64,000 bases of DNA from Ruegeria sp. HKCCA6707 (GTDB lineage Bacteria; Pseudomonadota; Alphaproteobacteria; Rhodobacterales; Rhodobacteraceae). The stretch spans positions 310,001 through 374,000 of the forward strand of contig NZ_WQEG01000001.1 in assembly GCF_013033515.1 (NCBI RefSeq), read 5' to 3'. The notes under the pieces were generated by a model. The model did not search any database and was not told where the DNA came from. It saw only the letters and a program-made list of their open reading frames with translations. This document shows positions 38,702 through 47,365 of the stretch, in pieces. Every line of letters begins with the position of its first letter. Within the stretch, counting starts at the first letter, position 1. The position numbers and the translations under genes were made by a program.

Positions 38702-39388
38702 ATGATGGACGCAGAAACACTCACCCGCCCCGCTGTTTTGATCCTTCTCGGCCCTCCGGGCGCCGGGAAGGGAACGCAGGCCCGTATGCTGGAAGACAAG
38801 TTTGGTCTGGTGCAATTGAGCACCGGAGATCTTTTGCGCGCCGCAGTTGCTACGGGGACCGAAGCCGGTCTGGCAGCCAAGGCCGTGATGGAGGCAGGCG
38901 AACTGGTCAGCGACGAGATAGTGATCGCGATCTTACGTGACCGGATGGCAGAACCGGATTGCACAAAGGGAGTGATCCTGGACGGATTTCCACGCACGAC
39001 GGTTCAGGCCAAGGCTCTGGATGACCTGTTGGCCACATCGGGACAGAAGGTCAGCACGGCAATCAGTCTTGAGGTTGAAGACGCGGAAATGGTGAGCCGC
39101 ATTTCGGGTCGCTATACATGCGCGATGTGCGGCGAAGGATATCACGACACGTTCAAGATCCCCGCAGTTGAGGGCAAATGCGACAATTGTGGAGGAACCG
39201 AGTTCAAACGCCGGGCCGATGACAACGCGGAAACCGTTGCCGCGCGCCTGGTGGCCTATCATGAGCAAACCGCACCACTGATCACATATTACGACGCCCA
39301 AAGCGTGCTGAAACGCACAGACGCTATGGGCCAGATCGACGACATCGCCCGCGATCTTGAAGAGATCGTGGGCGCTGCGATGAGTTAA
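38702..39388 (+). CDS. Adenylate kinase with four-cysteine lid, linked to acetyl-CoA synthetase
   Basis: The 228-residue protein has P-loop GPPGAGKGTQ, NMP-binding region LSTGDLLRAAV, LDGFPRT and a long-type LID with Cys140, Cys143, Cys160 and Cys163, which should hold a structural zinc. It converts AMP plus ATP to two ADP. Most alphaproteobacteria keep their housekeeping adk in the ribosomal-protein cluster, so this is probably a second copy dedicated to AMP from acetate activation (inference). Two adjacent ATGs (38702, 38705) are possible starts. Confidence 0.9.
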   Translation: MMDAETLTRPAVLILLGPPGAGKGTQARMLEDKFGLVQLSTGDLLRAAVATGTEAGLAAKAVMEAGELVSDEIVIAILRDRMAEPDCTKGVILDGFPRTTVQAKALDDLLATSGQKVSTAISLEVEDAEMVSRISGRYTCAMCGEGYHDTFKIPAVEGKCDNCGGTEFKRRADDNAETVAARLVAYHEQTAPLITYYDAQSVLKRTDAMGQIDDIARDLEEIVGAAMS

Positions 39389-39569
39389 GGGGGAGGAGAC
39401 AAGCCGCAAGGCTTTGATCCTGAACAGAATACTTCAACGGAACCGCCTTGTCGGACCAGAGGAGTTTTGCCTGACGTCACGGGGCGTTTGGTACATTCGA
39501 GAAGCGGTCCAGCGCGCTGGAGGAGTTGCGCAAAGGGCCGCCAACGAGGAAGTGAAGGAGGAAACCGCA

Positions 39570-39854
39570 ATGGCGGATCAGTCTACAAACTCCGCGCAGA
39601 CTGCCGAGGCCGATAAGGGCTATTGGCAGGCCAACCTGCGCCTCATCTACATCAGCCTCGCGATCTGGGCGCTGGTGTCTTTCGGATTCGGCATTCTGCT
39701 GCGTCCGCTTTTGTCCGGCATCTCTGTTGGCGGCACAGATCTGGGCTTTTGGTTTGCTCAGCAAGGATCGATCCTGGTCTTTCTGGTGCTGATCTTCAAC
39801 TACGCCTGGCGCATGAACAAGCTGGACGCTGAATACGGCGTGGACGAGGAGTAA
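39570..39854 (+). CDS. DUF4212 small membrane subunit of sodium:solute symporter
   Basis: The 94-residue protein has two membrane helices (about 28-50 and 60-82), with YWQANLRLIYISLAIWALVSFG and YAWRMNKLDAEYG as family hallmarks. DUF4212 genes almost always precede a VC_2705-type symporter, as here seven bases upstream of it, and the protein is taken to be a small subunit. GGAGGAAACCGCA precedes the ATG at 39570. The in-frame upstream part from 39414 is leader. Confidence 0.88.
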   Translation: MADQSTNSAQTAEADKGYWQANLRLIYISLAIWALVSFGFGILLRPLLSGISVGGTDLGFWFAQQGSILVFLVLIFNYAWRMNKLDAEYGVDEE

Positions 39855-39861
39855 GCGAGCC

Positions 39862-41646
39862 ATGGATCAGTTTACCATCAACCTGCTGTTTGTTGGCGCA
39901 TCCTTCGCGCTTTACATCGGCATCGCGATTTGGGCCCGCGCGGGTTCCACATCGGAATTCTACGCCGCTGGTCGCGGCGTTCACCCGGTCACTAACGGTA
40001 TGGCGACAGCGGCAGACTGGATGTCTGCGGCCTCGTTCATCTCGATGGCGGGCCTGATTGCCTTTACCGGCTATGACAACTCGACCTTCCTGATGGGTTG
40101 GACCGGCGGTTATGTTCTGCTGGCTCTGCTGCTTGCGCCTTACCTGCGTAAGTTCGGCAAGTTCACCGTCTCGGAATTCATCGGCGACCGCTTTTACAGC
40201 CAGACCGCACGTATCGTTGCGGTGATCTGTCTGATCGTGGCCTCGGTTACTTATGTGATCGGTCAGATGACCGGCGTGGGCGTGGCCTTTGGCCGCTTCC
40301 TTGAGGTCAGCAACACCACAGGTCTGCTGATTGGCGCCGGCGTCGTGTTTGCCTACGCGGTGTTTGGTGGGATGAAGGGTGTGACCTACACTCAGGTCGC
40401 TCAGTACTGCGTGCTGATCACCGCCTATACCATCCCGGCAATCTTCATCTCGCTGCAGCTGACCGGCACGCCAGTTCCGGCGCTGGGTCTGTTCGGGGAT
40501 ACCGCCAGCGGTGAGCCTCTGCTGACCAAGCTGGATGCCATCGTGACCGAGTTGGGGTTCAATGAATATACGACCCACCACTCGAACACGTTGAACATGG
40601 TGCTGTTCACGCTGTCGCTGATGATCGGTACAGCCGGTCTGCCGCACGTGATCATGCGCTTCTTCACCGTGCCGAAAGTGTCCGACGCACGTTGGTCTGC
40701 TGGCTGGGCGCTGGTTTTCATCGCGCTGCTGTACCTGACCGCCCCTGCGGTTGGCGCAATGGCTCGTCTGAACATCAGTGAAATGATGTGGCCCAATGGC
40801 GGCATCGATGGTGGCGCCGTGTCTGTTGAGGAAATCGACAATGATCCGCGCTATGACTGGATGGCCACATGGCAGAAAACCGGTTTGCTGGATTGGGAAG
40901 ACAAGAACGGCGACGGCAAGATTCAGTACTACAATGACAAGTCTGAATCGATGCAGGCGCTTGCGGAAGAAAAAGGCTGGGTTGGCAACGAGCTGACCAA
41001 GTTCAACCGCGACATCCTGGTTCTGGCCAATCCCGAGATTGCCAACCTGCCCGGTTGGGTGATCGGTCTGGTCGCTGCCGGTGGTCTGGCTGCCGCACTG
41101 TCCACAGCTGCGGGCTTGCTTCTGGCGATCTCATCGGCTGTGTCCCACGACCTTATCAAGGGCGCTATCAACCCGCAGATCTCGGAAAAAGGTGAACTTC
41201 TGTCAGCACGGATCGCGATGGCCGTAGCCATTGTGGTGGCAACCTGGCTGGGCCTGAACCCACCCGGATTTGCGGCGCAAACCGTGGCCTTGGCCTTCGG
41301 TCTGGCGGCGGCCTCGATCTTCCCGGCGCTGATGATGGGGATCTTCTCGACCCGCATCAACAACACCGGCGCGGTCGCTGGTATGCTGGCTGGTCTGGTC
41401 GTCACACTGGTCTATATCTTCCTGCACAAGGGCTGGCTGTTCATCCCGGGCACCAACTCTTTCACAGATGCAGACCCGCTGCTGGGTCCGATCAAGTCGA
41501 CCTCGTTCGGTGCGATCGGTGCCATGGTCAACTTCGGTGTCGCCTACGTGGTGGCCGGCATGACCAAGGAAACTCCGCAGGAGATCAAAGATCTGGTCGA
41601 AAGCGTGCGCATTCCCCGTGGTGCGGGCGTGGCTCAGGATCACTGA
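39862..41646 (+). CDS. Sodium:solute symporter, VC_2705 subfamily (probable acetate/monocarboxylate uptake)
   Basis: The 594-residue SSS-family transporter has about 13 helices, the N-terminal GRGVHPVTNGMATAADWMSAASFI motif of ActP-like acetate permeases, and a hydrophilic loop (about 310-385) carrying an EF-hand-like DKNGDGKIQYYN. Together with DUF4212 and acs the context favours acetate or another short carboxylate as substrate. The protein is larger than the usual 500-550 residues because of the loop. A terminator follows. Confidence 0.88.
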   Translation: MDQFTINLLFVGASFALYIGIAIWARAGSTSEFYAAGRGVHPVTNGMATAADWMSAASFISMAGLIAFTGYDNSTFLMGWTGGYVLLALLLAPYLRKFGKFTVSEFIGDRFYSQTARIVAVICLIVASVTYVIGQMTGVGVAFGRFLEVSNTTGLLIGAGVVFAYAVFGGMKGVTYTQVAQYCVLITAYTIPAIFISLQLTGTPVPALGLFGDTASGEPLLTKLDAIVTELGFNEYTTHHSNTLNMVLFTLSLMIGTAGLPHVIMRFFTVPKVSDARWSAGWALVFIALLYLTAPAVGAMARLNISEMMWPNGGIDGGAVSVEEIDNDPRYDWMATWQKTGLLDWEDKNGDGKIQYYNDKSESMQALAEEKGWVGNELTKFNRDILVLANPEIANLPGWVIGLVAAGGLAAALSTAAGLLLAISSAVSHDLIKGAINPQISEKGELLSARIAMAVAIVVATWLGLNPPGFAAQTVALAFGLAAASIFPALMMGIFSTRINNTGAVAGMLAGLVVTLVYIFLHKGWLFIPGTNSFTDADPLLGPIKSTSFGAIGAMVNFGVAYVVAGMTKETPQEIKDLVESVRIPRGAGVAQDH

Positions 41647-41698
41647 GTGTGTTGCGGTCGGCGGCTCTTGTCTTCGACCGCATCTTTCGACTTACTGT

Positions 41699-41732
41699 TC
41701 CCGCCTGGCACACCACCGGGCGGGACTTTTTT
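41699..41732 (+). terminator. Rho-independent terminator after the symporter gene
   Basis: TCCCGCCTGG pairs with CCA...GGCGGGA (7-bp outer stem, 3-bp inner stem) and is followed by TTTTTT at 41727-41732. It splits the acetate island into two transcripts or attenuates the distal genes. Confidence 0.85.
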
Positions 41733-41754
41733 CACCAAGCATCAGAGAACGTAA

Positions 41755-43578
41755 ATGCCTCTGTCTCATGACGAAATCGCGCGGTTTCTGAAATCCGTCC
41801 ACCCCTATGACTCGCTGCCCCCCGAGGCGTTGGAAAAGCTGGCGAGCCAAATTGAGGTCTGGGAGGTCGAGGAAGACGGCAAGGTTTACGAATTGGGTCA
41901 TTCCCTGCCCGGTGTCTTTGTCATCTATGACGGACAGGTGGACATAACCGATCAGAACGGCTCGGTCGTGTCGCAGTTGGGACTGCGCAATTCGTTTGGT
42001 GAACGCGGTCTGCTGAAAGATGGCAAGGCTGCAACCCATGCGACGGCCACAACCCCGTCGGTTCTGATCGTTCTGCCCCCTGACCTGGTGCGTGAGTTGA
42101 TTGAGGGCCATGATGTCGTGGCCAATTTCTTCAACCGCACACGCACCGAGCGCAGCACCCCGCAAAGCCTAGCCACAAGCCTGATAGATGTCTTGATGGC
42201 GCGCGACCCCGCAACCTGTTCGCCTGAAACGTCTGTTCAACAGGCCGCTCAGATGATGCGCGACAAGCATATCTCTTCGCTTTGCGTCACCCAAGATGAG
42301 GCGCTTTTGGGGATTGTCACGCTGCGCGATGTGTCGGGCAAATTCGTGGCTGAAGCTTTGCCCAAGACGACAACAGTCTCGGATATCATGACCGCCGATC
42401 CGATCACCCTGTCCCCGACCGATATCGGGTCGGATGTACTGCACGTGATGATGGAGCGTGGCATCGGTCATATCCCCATTGCTCAAGGCAACAAGCTGGT
42501 CGGGATCGTCACGCAAACTGATCTGACCCATTACCAGGCTGTCAATTCCGCCGAACTGGTACGCCGCATCGCTCAGGCGCACACGGCAGAGCAGATGGCA
42601 GCGGTCACCGCCGAGATCCCGCAATTGCTGGTTCAACTGGTCGCAGGTGGCAATCGGCACGAGATTGTTACCCGGTTGATCACGGATATCGCCGATACGG
42701 CCACGCGCCGCTTGTTGGTTCTGGCTGAACAAAAGCTGGGGCCGCCACCTGTTCCCTACCTGTGGCTAGCCTGTGGCTCTCAGGGACGGCAGGAGCAGAC
42801 GGGCGTATCAGATCAGGACAATTGCCTGATGCTGGATGACAACGTCACCGAAGGCGACATGGCCTATTTCGCGGATCTGGCCAAATTCGTGTCCGACGGG
42901 CTGGATACTTGCGGATATTTCTACTGTCCGGGCGACATGATGGCGACCAATCCGCGCTGGTGTCAGCCCCTGAATGTGTGGCGGTCCTATTTCGAGAACT
43001 GGATCTCCAAACCCAACCCCGAAGCCCAAATGCTCGCCTCAGTGATGTTCGATCTGCGCCCCATTGGCGGCGCGTTCGAGCTGTTTACCGACCTTCAGGC
43101 CGAGACGCTGGCGGCGGCCAATACCAACTCGATCTTTGTCGCCCATATGGTGGCAAACTCGTTGAAGCATACGCCCCCCTTGGGGTTGTTGCGCGGCTTT
43201 GCCACCATCCGGTCCGGTGAGCACCGCAACACGCTGGATATGAAGCACAACGGCGTCGTCCCAATTGTCGATCTGGGTCGCATCTATGCGCTGCAAGGAC
43301 AATTGACGGGGGTCAACACGCGGGCTCGGTTGAAGGCGGCAGAGGCTGCGGGTGTGCTAAGCCCGTCGGGTGCGCGGGACCTTTTGGATGCCTATGACCT
43401 GATTGCCGAAACCCGGCTAGAACATCAGGTACGACAGGCCAAGGCCGGACAGAAACCGGACAACTACTTGCCGCCATCTGTTTTGTCTGACTTTGAGCGA
43501 AGTCATCTGCGTAACGCCTTTGTCGTGGTAAAAACCATGCAATCGGCGATTGGGCACGGCAAGGGCATGTTGGGATAG
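41755..43578 (+). CDS. cNMP-binding, CBS-pair and DUF294 putative nucleotidyltransferase
   Basis: The 607-residue cytoplasmic protein has, in order, a cyclic-nucleotide-binding-type jelly roll (about 10-125), two CBS domains (about 145-260), a DUF294 nucleotidyltransferase-like domain (about 295-440) with WLACGSQGRQEQTGVSDQDN, the GlnD/KNTase-like catalytic signature with paired Asp residues, and a DUF294 C-terminal helical domain (about 460-600). It should transfer a nucleotide to a protein or small molecule under adenine-nucleotide control. Such proteins accompany acetate symporters in many proteobacteria. The target is unknown. Confidence 0.88.
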   Translation: MPLSHDEIARFLKSVHPYDSLPPEALEKLASQIEVWEVEEDGKVYELGHSLPGVFVIYDGQVDITDQNGSVVSQLGLRNSFGERGLLKDGKAATHATATTPSVLIVLPPDLVRELIEGHDVVANFFNRTRTERSTPQSLATSLIDVLMARDPATCSPETSVQQAAQMMRDKHISSLCVTQDEALLGIVTLRDVSGKFVAEALPKTTTVSDIMTADPITLSPTDIGSDVLHVMMERGIGHIPIAQGNKLVGIVTQTDLTHYQAVNSAELVRRIAQAHTAEQMAAVTAEIPQLLVQLVAGGNRHEIVTRLITDIADTATRRLLVLAEQKLGPPPVPYLWLACGSQGRQEQTGVSDQDNCLMLDDNVTEGDMAYFADLAKFVSDGLDTCGYFYCPGDMMATNPRWCQPLNVWRSYFENWISKPNPEAQMLASVMFDLRPIGGAFELFTDLQAETLAAANTNSIFVAHMVANSLKHTPPLGLLRGFATIRSGEHRNTLDMKHNGVVPIVDLGRIYALQGQLTGVNTRARLKAAEAAGVLSPSGARDLLDAYDLIAETRLEHQVRQAKAGQKPDNYLPPSVLSDFERSHLRNAFVVVKTMQSAIGHGKGMLG

Positions 43579-43671
43579 CGATGCGCGGGCCCAAAGGGCA
43601 GGATCACCTTCGGCGACCGTATTTGGAACGAGAAGAAGGGGCGGGTCGCGCCCGATAGGAGGGGAAAAGAC

Positions 43672-44190
43672 ATGTTTCTGGAGCTGATCGGGACGGTATT
43701 TGCAGGCCTGGCTTTTGCCGGTGTTGTCATGCTGCTGAACAAGCTGACAGGTGGTCGCCTTCCACGATGGGCGGCTCCGGTTGCGGCGGGTGTGGGCATG
43801 ATCGCAATGACGATCACCAGCGAGTACTCCTGGTACAACCGCACCAAGGATCAACTGCCAGACGCGCTGATTGTGGTGCAAGAGGTCGAAAGCCGGGCAT
43901 TCTATCGCCCCTGGACCTATGCGGTTCCTTTTGTGGATCGGTTTGCAGCCATCGACACGGTCTCGGTCCGCACCAATGAAAGCGTTCCGGATCAACGTCT
44001 TGTTGACCTGTACTTCTTTGGCCGCTGGGCGCCTGTCTCGATGGTGCCCGTAGCGGTGAATTGTGCCGAAAACAGCCGGGCCAATCTGGCGGACGGGGCC
44101 GAGTTCTCTGCCGATGGAGAGCTGCTGAATGCCCAATGGTTCAAAGCCACAGGCAGCGATCCTGTCATCAAGGCCACGTGCGAGGTCTGA
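43672..44190 (+). CDS. Conserved small membrane protein, function unknown
   Basis: The 172-residue protein has two N-terminal helices (about 4-24 and 33-50) and a soluble domain of about 115 residues with EYSWYNRTKDQLPDALIVVQ and three cysteine-poor beta-rich segments. I recognise no named domain. It lies between the DUF294 gene and the membrane exonuclease gene and starts after a good AGGAGGGG. The exonuclease GTG starts four bases after its stop, so the two are coupled. Confidence 0.75.
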   Translation: MFLELIGTVFAGLAFAGVVMLLNKLTGGRLPRWAAPVAAGVGMIAMTITSEYSWYNRTKDQLPDALIVVQEVESRAFYRPWTYAVPFVDRFAAIDTVSVRTNESVPDQRLVDLYFFGRWAPVSMVPVAVNCAENSRANLADGAEFSADGELLNAQWFKATGSDPVIKATCEV

Positions 44191-44194
44191 ACCT

Positions 44195-45607
44195 GTGCTG
44201 AACCGACTAAGCCTGCGCCTGCGGATATTTCTGTTCTTCTGCCTATTGGCACTGGGCGGGCTTGTCGTCAGCGCGCTGGCCTTGTGGATCAGCTATGAAC
44301 GGGTCGATGATCCCGGATTGTTGAATGCCTTCGTCTTTGCTCAAATCCTGATCGCTTTTGGCCTGTTGGCGTTGGTCGTCGGGGTCTGGCTGTTGTTTGA
44401 CGATAATATCGCAAAGCCGATTGAACGCCTGTCAGCCCAATTACGCGCCCGCGCGCATGCCGGTGTCAGCTCGGACCTTGATCTCAAGGCCGCGCGTTAT
44501 CTTGGGGATCTGGCCCCAGCAGCCGCCGGTCTGGCGGATCAACTGTCTGACACCGCAATGAGCACGGCCGAGGCTGTCGCTGCAGAAACCGCGCATTTGG
44601 CAAGTGAAAAGCAGCGTCTGACCGCTTTGCTGACCGAGATCCCGGTGGCCATGCTGTTGGCCGGGCCCAAACACCAGATCGTACTTTACGACGCGCAGGC
44701 CGCCGAAGTTCTGGCTCAAATCGCGCATCCCAGACTGAACGCCTCGTTGTTTGACTATCTCGAAAGCACCGGATTGACGGATTCGTATAAAGAGATGGTG
44801 CGCACTGGGCTTGAAGTCGAATGCTCTTTGACCAGTGTCGATGGGCGGCAGAGCTATTCTGCTCGGATGAAACCGCTGGGCGGCGCACCGGGTTATATGC
44901 TGATCTTTGACGACAGCGCCGCTCAGATCGCCCCCGACGACGCGCGCCCACTGGTCTATGACTTCGACCTGCTGGAAACAGATGCGGATGAAGGCTTTGA
45001 GAACCGGCACCTGGTCGATTTGACTTTTGTCGTTTTTGACACCGAAACCACAGGGCTTTTACCCCACAAAGATGAGATCGTTCAGATCGGTGCCGTGCGT
45101 GTGGTCAAGGGCCGAATTGTCGAAGGCGAAAAGATCGACACGCTGGTCAACCCGGGCATTCCAATCCCTGCCGCATCGACACGCGTGCACCGCGTCAGCG
45201 ATCGCATGGTCCAGGGCGCGCCGGATATCGTCGAGGCCGGGCGCAGTTTTCATCACTTTGCGCGCGATGCCATCATTGTCGCGCATAATGCCCCGTTCGA
45301 CATGGCGTTTTTGCACCGGCATTCCGGCAGAATGGGGGTCGAGTGGTCCCATCCGATTCTGGATACAGTGCTGCTGTCGGCGGTGCTTTTTGGTGCCAGC
45401 GAGACGCACACACTGGACGCGGTTTGTGCGCGGCTGGACATCACCATCCCCGAAGCGCTGCGTCACACCGCGCTGGGCGACGCTGTGGCGACGGCAGAGG
45501 TTCTGGTCAAGATGCTGCCCATGTTGCAGGCACGCGGCTTGACAACGTTTGGAAAAGTCGTCGTCGAAACGCGTAAACATGGGCGTTTGCTGGAAGATCT
45601 GAACTGA
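44195..45607 (+). CDS. Membrane-anchored DEDDh 3'-5' exonuclease with PAS-like domain
   Basis: The 470-residue protein has two membrane helices (about 10-31 and 48-68), a short HAMP-like/coiled segment (about 70-140), a PAS-like sensory domain (about 145-240) and a C-terminal DnaQ-type exonuclease. The catalytic set is complete: Asp282 and Glu284 (FDTETTG), Asp369 (HNAPFD), His424 and Asp429 (HTALGDA). The GTG at 44195 with GAGG nine bases upstream is chosen; an ATG at 44129 would overlap the previous gene. Signal-receptor architecture on a nuclease is unusual. Confidence 0.87.
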   Translation: MLNRLSLRLRIFLFFCLLALGGLVVSALALWISYERVDDPGLLNAFVFAQILIAFGLLALVVGVWLLFDDNIAKPIERLSAQLRARAHAGVSSDLDLKAARYLGDLAPAAAGLADQLSDTAMSTAEAVAAETAHLASEKQRLTALLTEIPVAMLLAGPKHQIVLYDAQAAEVLAQIAHPRLNASLFDYLESTGLTDSYKEMVRTGLEVECSLTSVDGRQSYSARMKPLGGAPGYMLIFDDSAAQIAPDDARPLVYDFDLLETDADEGFENRHLVDLTFVVFDTETTGLLPHKDEIVQIGAVRVVKGRIVEGEKIDTLVNPGIPIPAASTRVHRVSDRMVQGAPDIVEAGRSFHHFARDAIIVAHNAPFDMAFLHRHSGRMGVEWSHPILDTVLLSAVLFGASETHTLDAVCARLDITIPEALRHTALGDAVATAEVLVKMLPMLQARGLTTFGKVVVETRKHGRLLEDLN

Positions 45608-45686
45608 TCTGGCCGCCCCGCCTAGTTTTGATGGACAAACCCGCCTGCGCGTGGCACGTCATCCGAGCCCGAGGTAAGAGCACGAG

Positions 45687-46187
45687 ATGACCGATAAAAC
45701 CTTTATCCCGACACCGGATCAAAGCAGCGCCTTTCGCGAGGCGCTGGGGTGTTTTGGGACCGGGGTCACAGTGGTCACCGCGTCGGCGCCCGATGGGCCG
45801 CGGGCGATCACGGTCAACTCTTTTGCATCCGTGTCACTGGACCCGCCTTTGGTGCTGTGGTGCCTGGCCAAGGACTCCAACCGTTTTGAAACCTTCAGCA
45901 CCTGCTCGCACTATGCGATCCATGTGATGGCGCAGGATCAACAGGAACAGGCCTTGAATTTTGCGCGCGACGGGCTTGATTTCTCACATGCTGAATGGTC
46001 AGCGGATGAGGCCGGGCGACCTGTATTGGCCGACTGTCTGGCACGGTTCGACTGCCGCCTGTTTGACCGCCACGACGCCGGAGATCACCTGATCCTGGTC
46101 GGTCATGTTGAAAAGGTCCTGCACCGTAAAGGTCAGGGTTTGATCTTTAAACGCGGGCAATTCGGCGGGTTTACCGACCTGTTCTAA
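45687..46187 (+). CDS. Flavin reductase family protein
   Basis: The 166-residue protein has the flavin reductase-like split barrel: CFGTGVTVVTASAPDGPRAITVNSFASVSLDPPLVLWCLAKDS and a C-terminal GHVEKVLHRKGQ. Such enzymes reduce FMN or FAD with NAD(P)H and feed two-component monooxygenases; no oxygenase partner is nearby. It is convergent with the DUF6505 gene, with only three bases between the stops. Confidence 0.9.
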   Translation: MTDKTFIPTPDQSSAFREALGCFGTGVTVVTASAPDGPRAITVNSFASVSLDPPLVLWCLAKDSNRFETFSTCSHYAIHVMAQDQQEQALNFARDGLDFSHAEWSADEAGRPVLADCLARFDCRLFDRHDAGDHLILVGHVEKVLHRKGQGLIFKRGQFGGFTDLF

Positions 46188-46190
46188 ACT

Positions 46191-46670
46191 TCAGTCGTCC
46201 AGCGATCCGTGAACGGCCAAAGCCTCTAGCTGTGCGTCTTGCGGGGTGATGATGCGATAGGTCTCGTGCACCCCGGCACTGCCCAATTCGCGCGCGACGG
46301 TCAGCAGCGTGTTGGGCGCGTGTTCGTCGCAAAGTTCGGCCATCTGGGCAATCTCATCCCGCGCCACGTCAAGGGCCTGATCGACCGACGGGGCGCCATA
46401 GAAGCGCACAAAGTGATCCGCCAGGTTCTGCGCGATCTGCTCAACCTCAGCCGGTTCCATCTGCGTGACAGCCACAAAGGTCACCCGCCCAAAGGTTTCC
46501 AGCCCGAGCCAGCCATTGGCAAAAGCCTGACGGGCCTTGCCTTCCAGATCGCCCTCGCCCCAGTTCGAAAATTCAAACCCGCCCGAAATGCACCATTCAC
46601 CAGTTCTGGCGGGTGAGTGGAACACGTTCATGTCGCTTTCATCGAAATGGATCGCGCGGGCCAGTTTCAT
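46191..46670 (-). CDS. DUF6505 family protein
   Basis: The 159-residue protein appears to be soluble and acidic, with the N-terminal LARAIHFDESDMNVFHSPA and the central SNWGEGDLEGKARQAFANGW stretches that mark this Rhodobacterales-centred family. No function is known. Its start overlaps the ligase-like gene stop by four bases, so it is the last gene of a coupled three-gene operon headed by the Mrp/ApbC gene. Confidence 0.75.
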   Translation of the reverse strand: MKLARAIHFDESDMNVFHSPARTGEWCISGGFEFSNWGEGDLEGKARQAFANGWLGLETFGRVTFVAVTQMEPAEVEQIAQNLADHFVRFYGAPSVDQALDVARDEIAQMAELCDEHAPNTLLTVARELGSAGVHETYRIITPQDAQLEALAVHGSLDD

Positions 46671-47365
46671 TGCGTATTCTCCAACAGTTCGGTCAGGGCG
46701 CGCAGTTGCGTGTCGGCCCCGTCTCGGATCAGCATGCCAAAGCGTTCGTCGGTGCCCAGAAAGACGCCACCGTCAGCCGAGGGTTCACCGACGCCACGCA
46801 GGAGGCCCATCCATTCGGCATGGAGCGGCGCGTTGCCATCCTCTTGCCAGCGATTGAGCCAGGTCAGCATGTGGCGCGACCAGCTTTCGACCAGTTGAGT
46901 TGCAGAGACATCGGCACAGCCTTCGTCGTAGAGCGCGGTCACGTCAGGCGTTTCCCCCGGTGCGTCACTGGTTTGCAGCAGCGTCAGCTCCCATCCAACG
47001 ATCAGCCAATCGGGCTCTGCTTCGGGTTCGCCCGTCGCGGCGGCAACCCTGAACCGACCACAGCGCGCGCCGTTTACGTGGATCTCGCCTGACCAGCCCA
47101 GATGCACGGCAACCTCGGGCGGAGCCAGCGCCCCCAGCGCGTTCTGAAAACCAACCGCGCAAAGCGGCAGCATCGCTATGGCGTCCTGCAAGCCAACTTC
47201 GGGGGCAAACACAATCGCCACCCGAAGGTAATTGGCCTGTATGTTGTAAACGACGGTGCCCGCATCACAGCCAAGTGCGGCCATGGCTTGCGCCCGCTCA
47301 AACGGGTCTTCCCCACCCTGAACCGGGTGGCCCGAGAGCAAGGGGTGAAAGACCGGTTCGCTCAT
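46667..47365 (-). CDS. Biotin/lipoate-protein-ligase-like protein without lysine
   Basis: The 232-residue protein has the overall order of a biotin/lipoate A/B ligase fold: an early AIVFAPEVGLQDAIAMLPLCAVGFQNAL helix and the LGWSGEIHVNGARCGRF segment where active ligases have a WPND...K motif. The catalytic lysine is replaced, and I find no lysine anywhere in the protein. It may bind a cofactor, lipoyl group or partner rather than catalyse ligation. Coupled by ATGA-type overlaps to Mrp/ApbC upstream and DUF6505 downstream. Confidence 0.7.
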   Translation of the reverse strand: MSEPVFHPLLSGHPVQGGEDPFERAQAMAALGCDAGTVVYNIQANYLRVAIVFAPEVGLQDAIAMLPLCAVGFQNALGALAPPEVAVHLGWSGEIHVNGARCGRFRVAAATGEPEAEPDWLIVGWELTLLQTSDAPGETPDVTALYDEGCADVSATQLVESWSRHMLTWLNRWQEDGNAPLHAEWMGLLRGVGEPSADGGVFLGTDERFGMLIRDGADTQLRALTELLENTQ

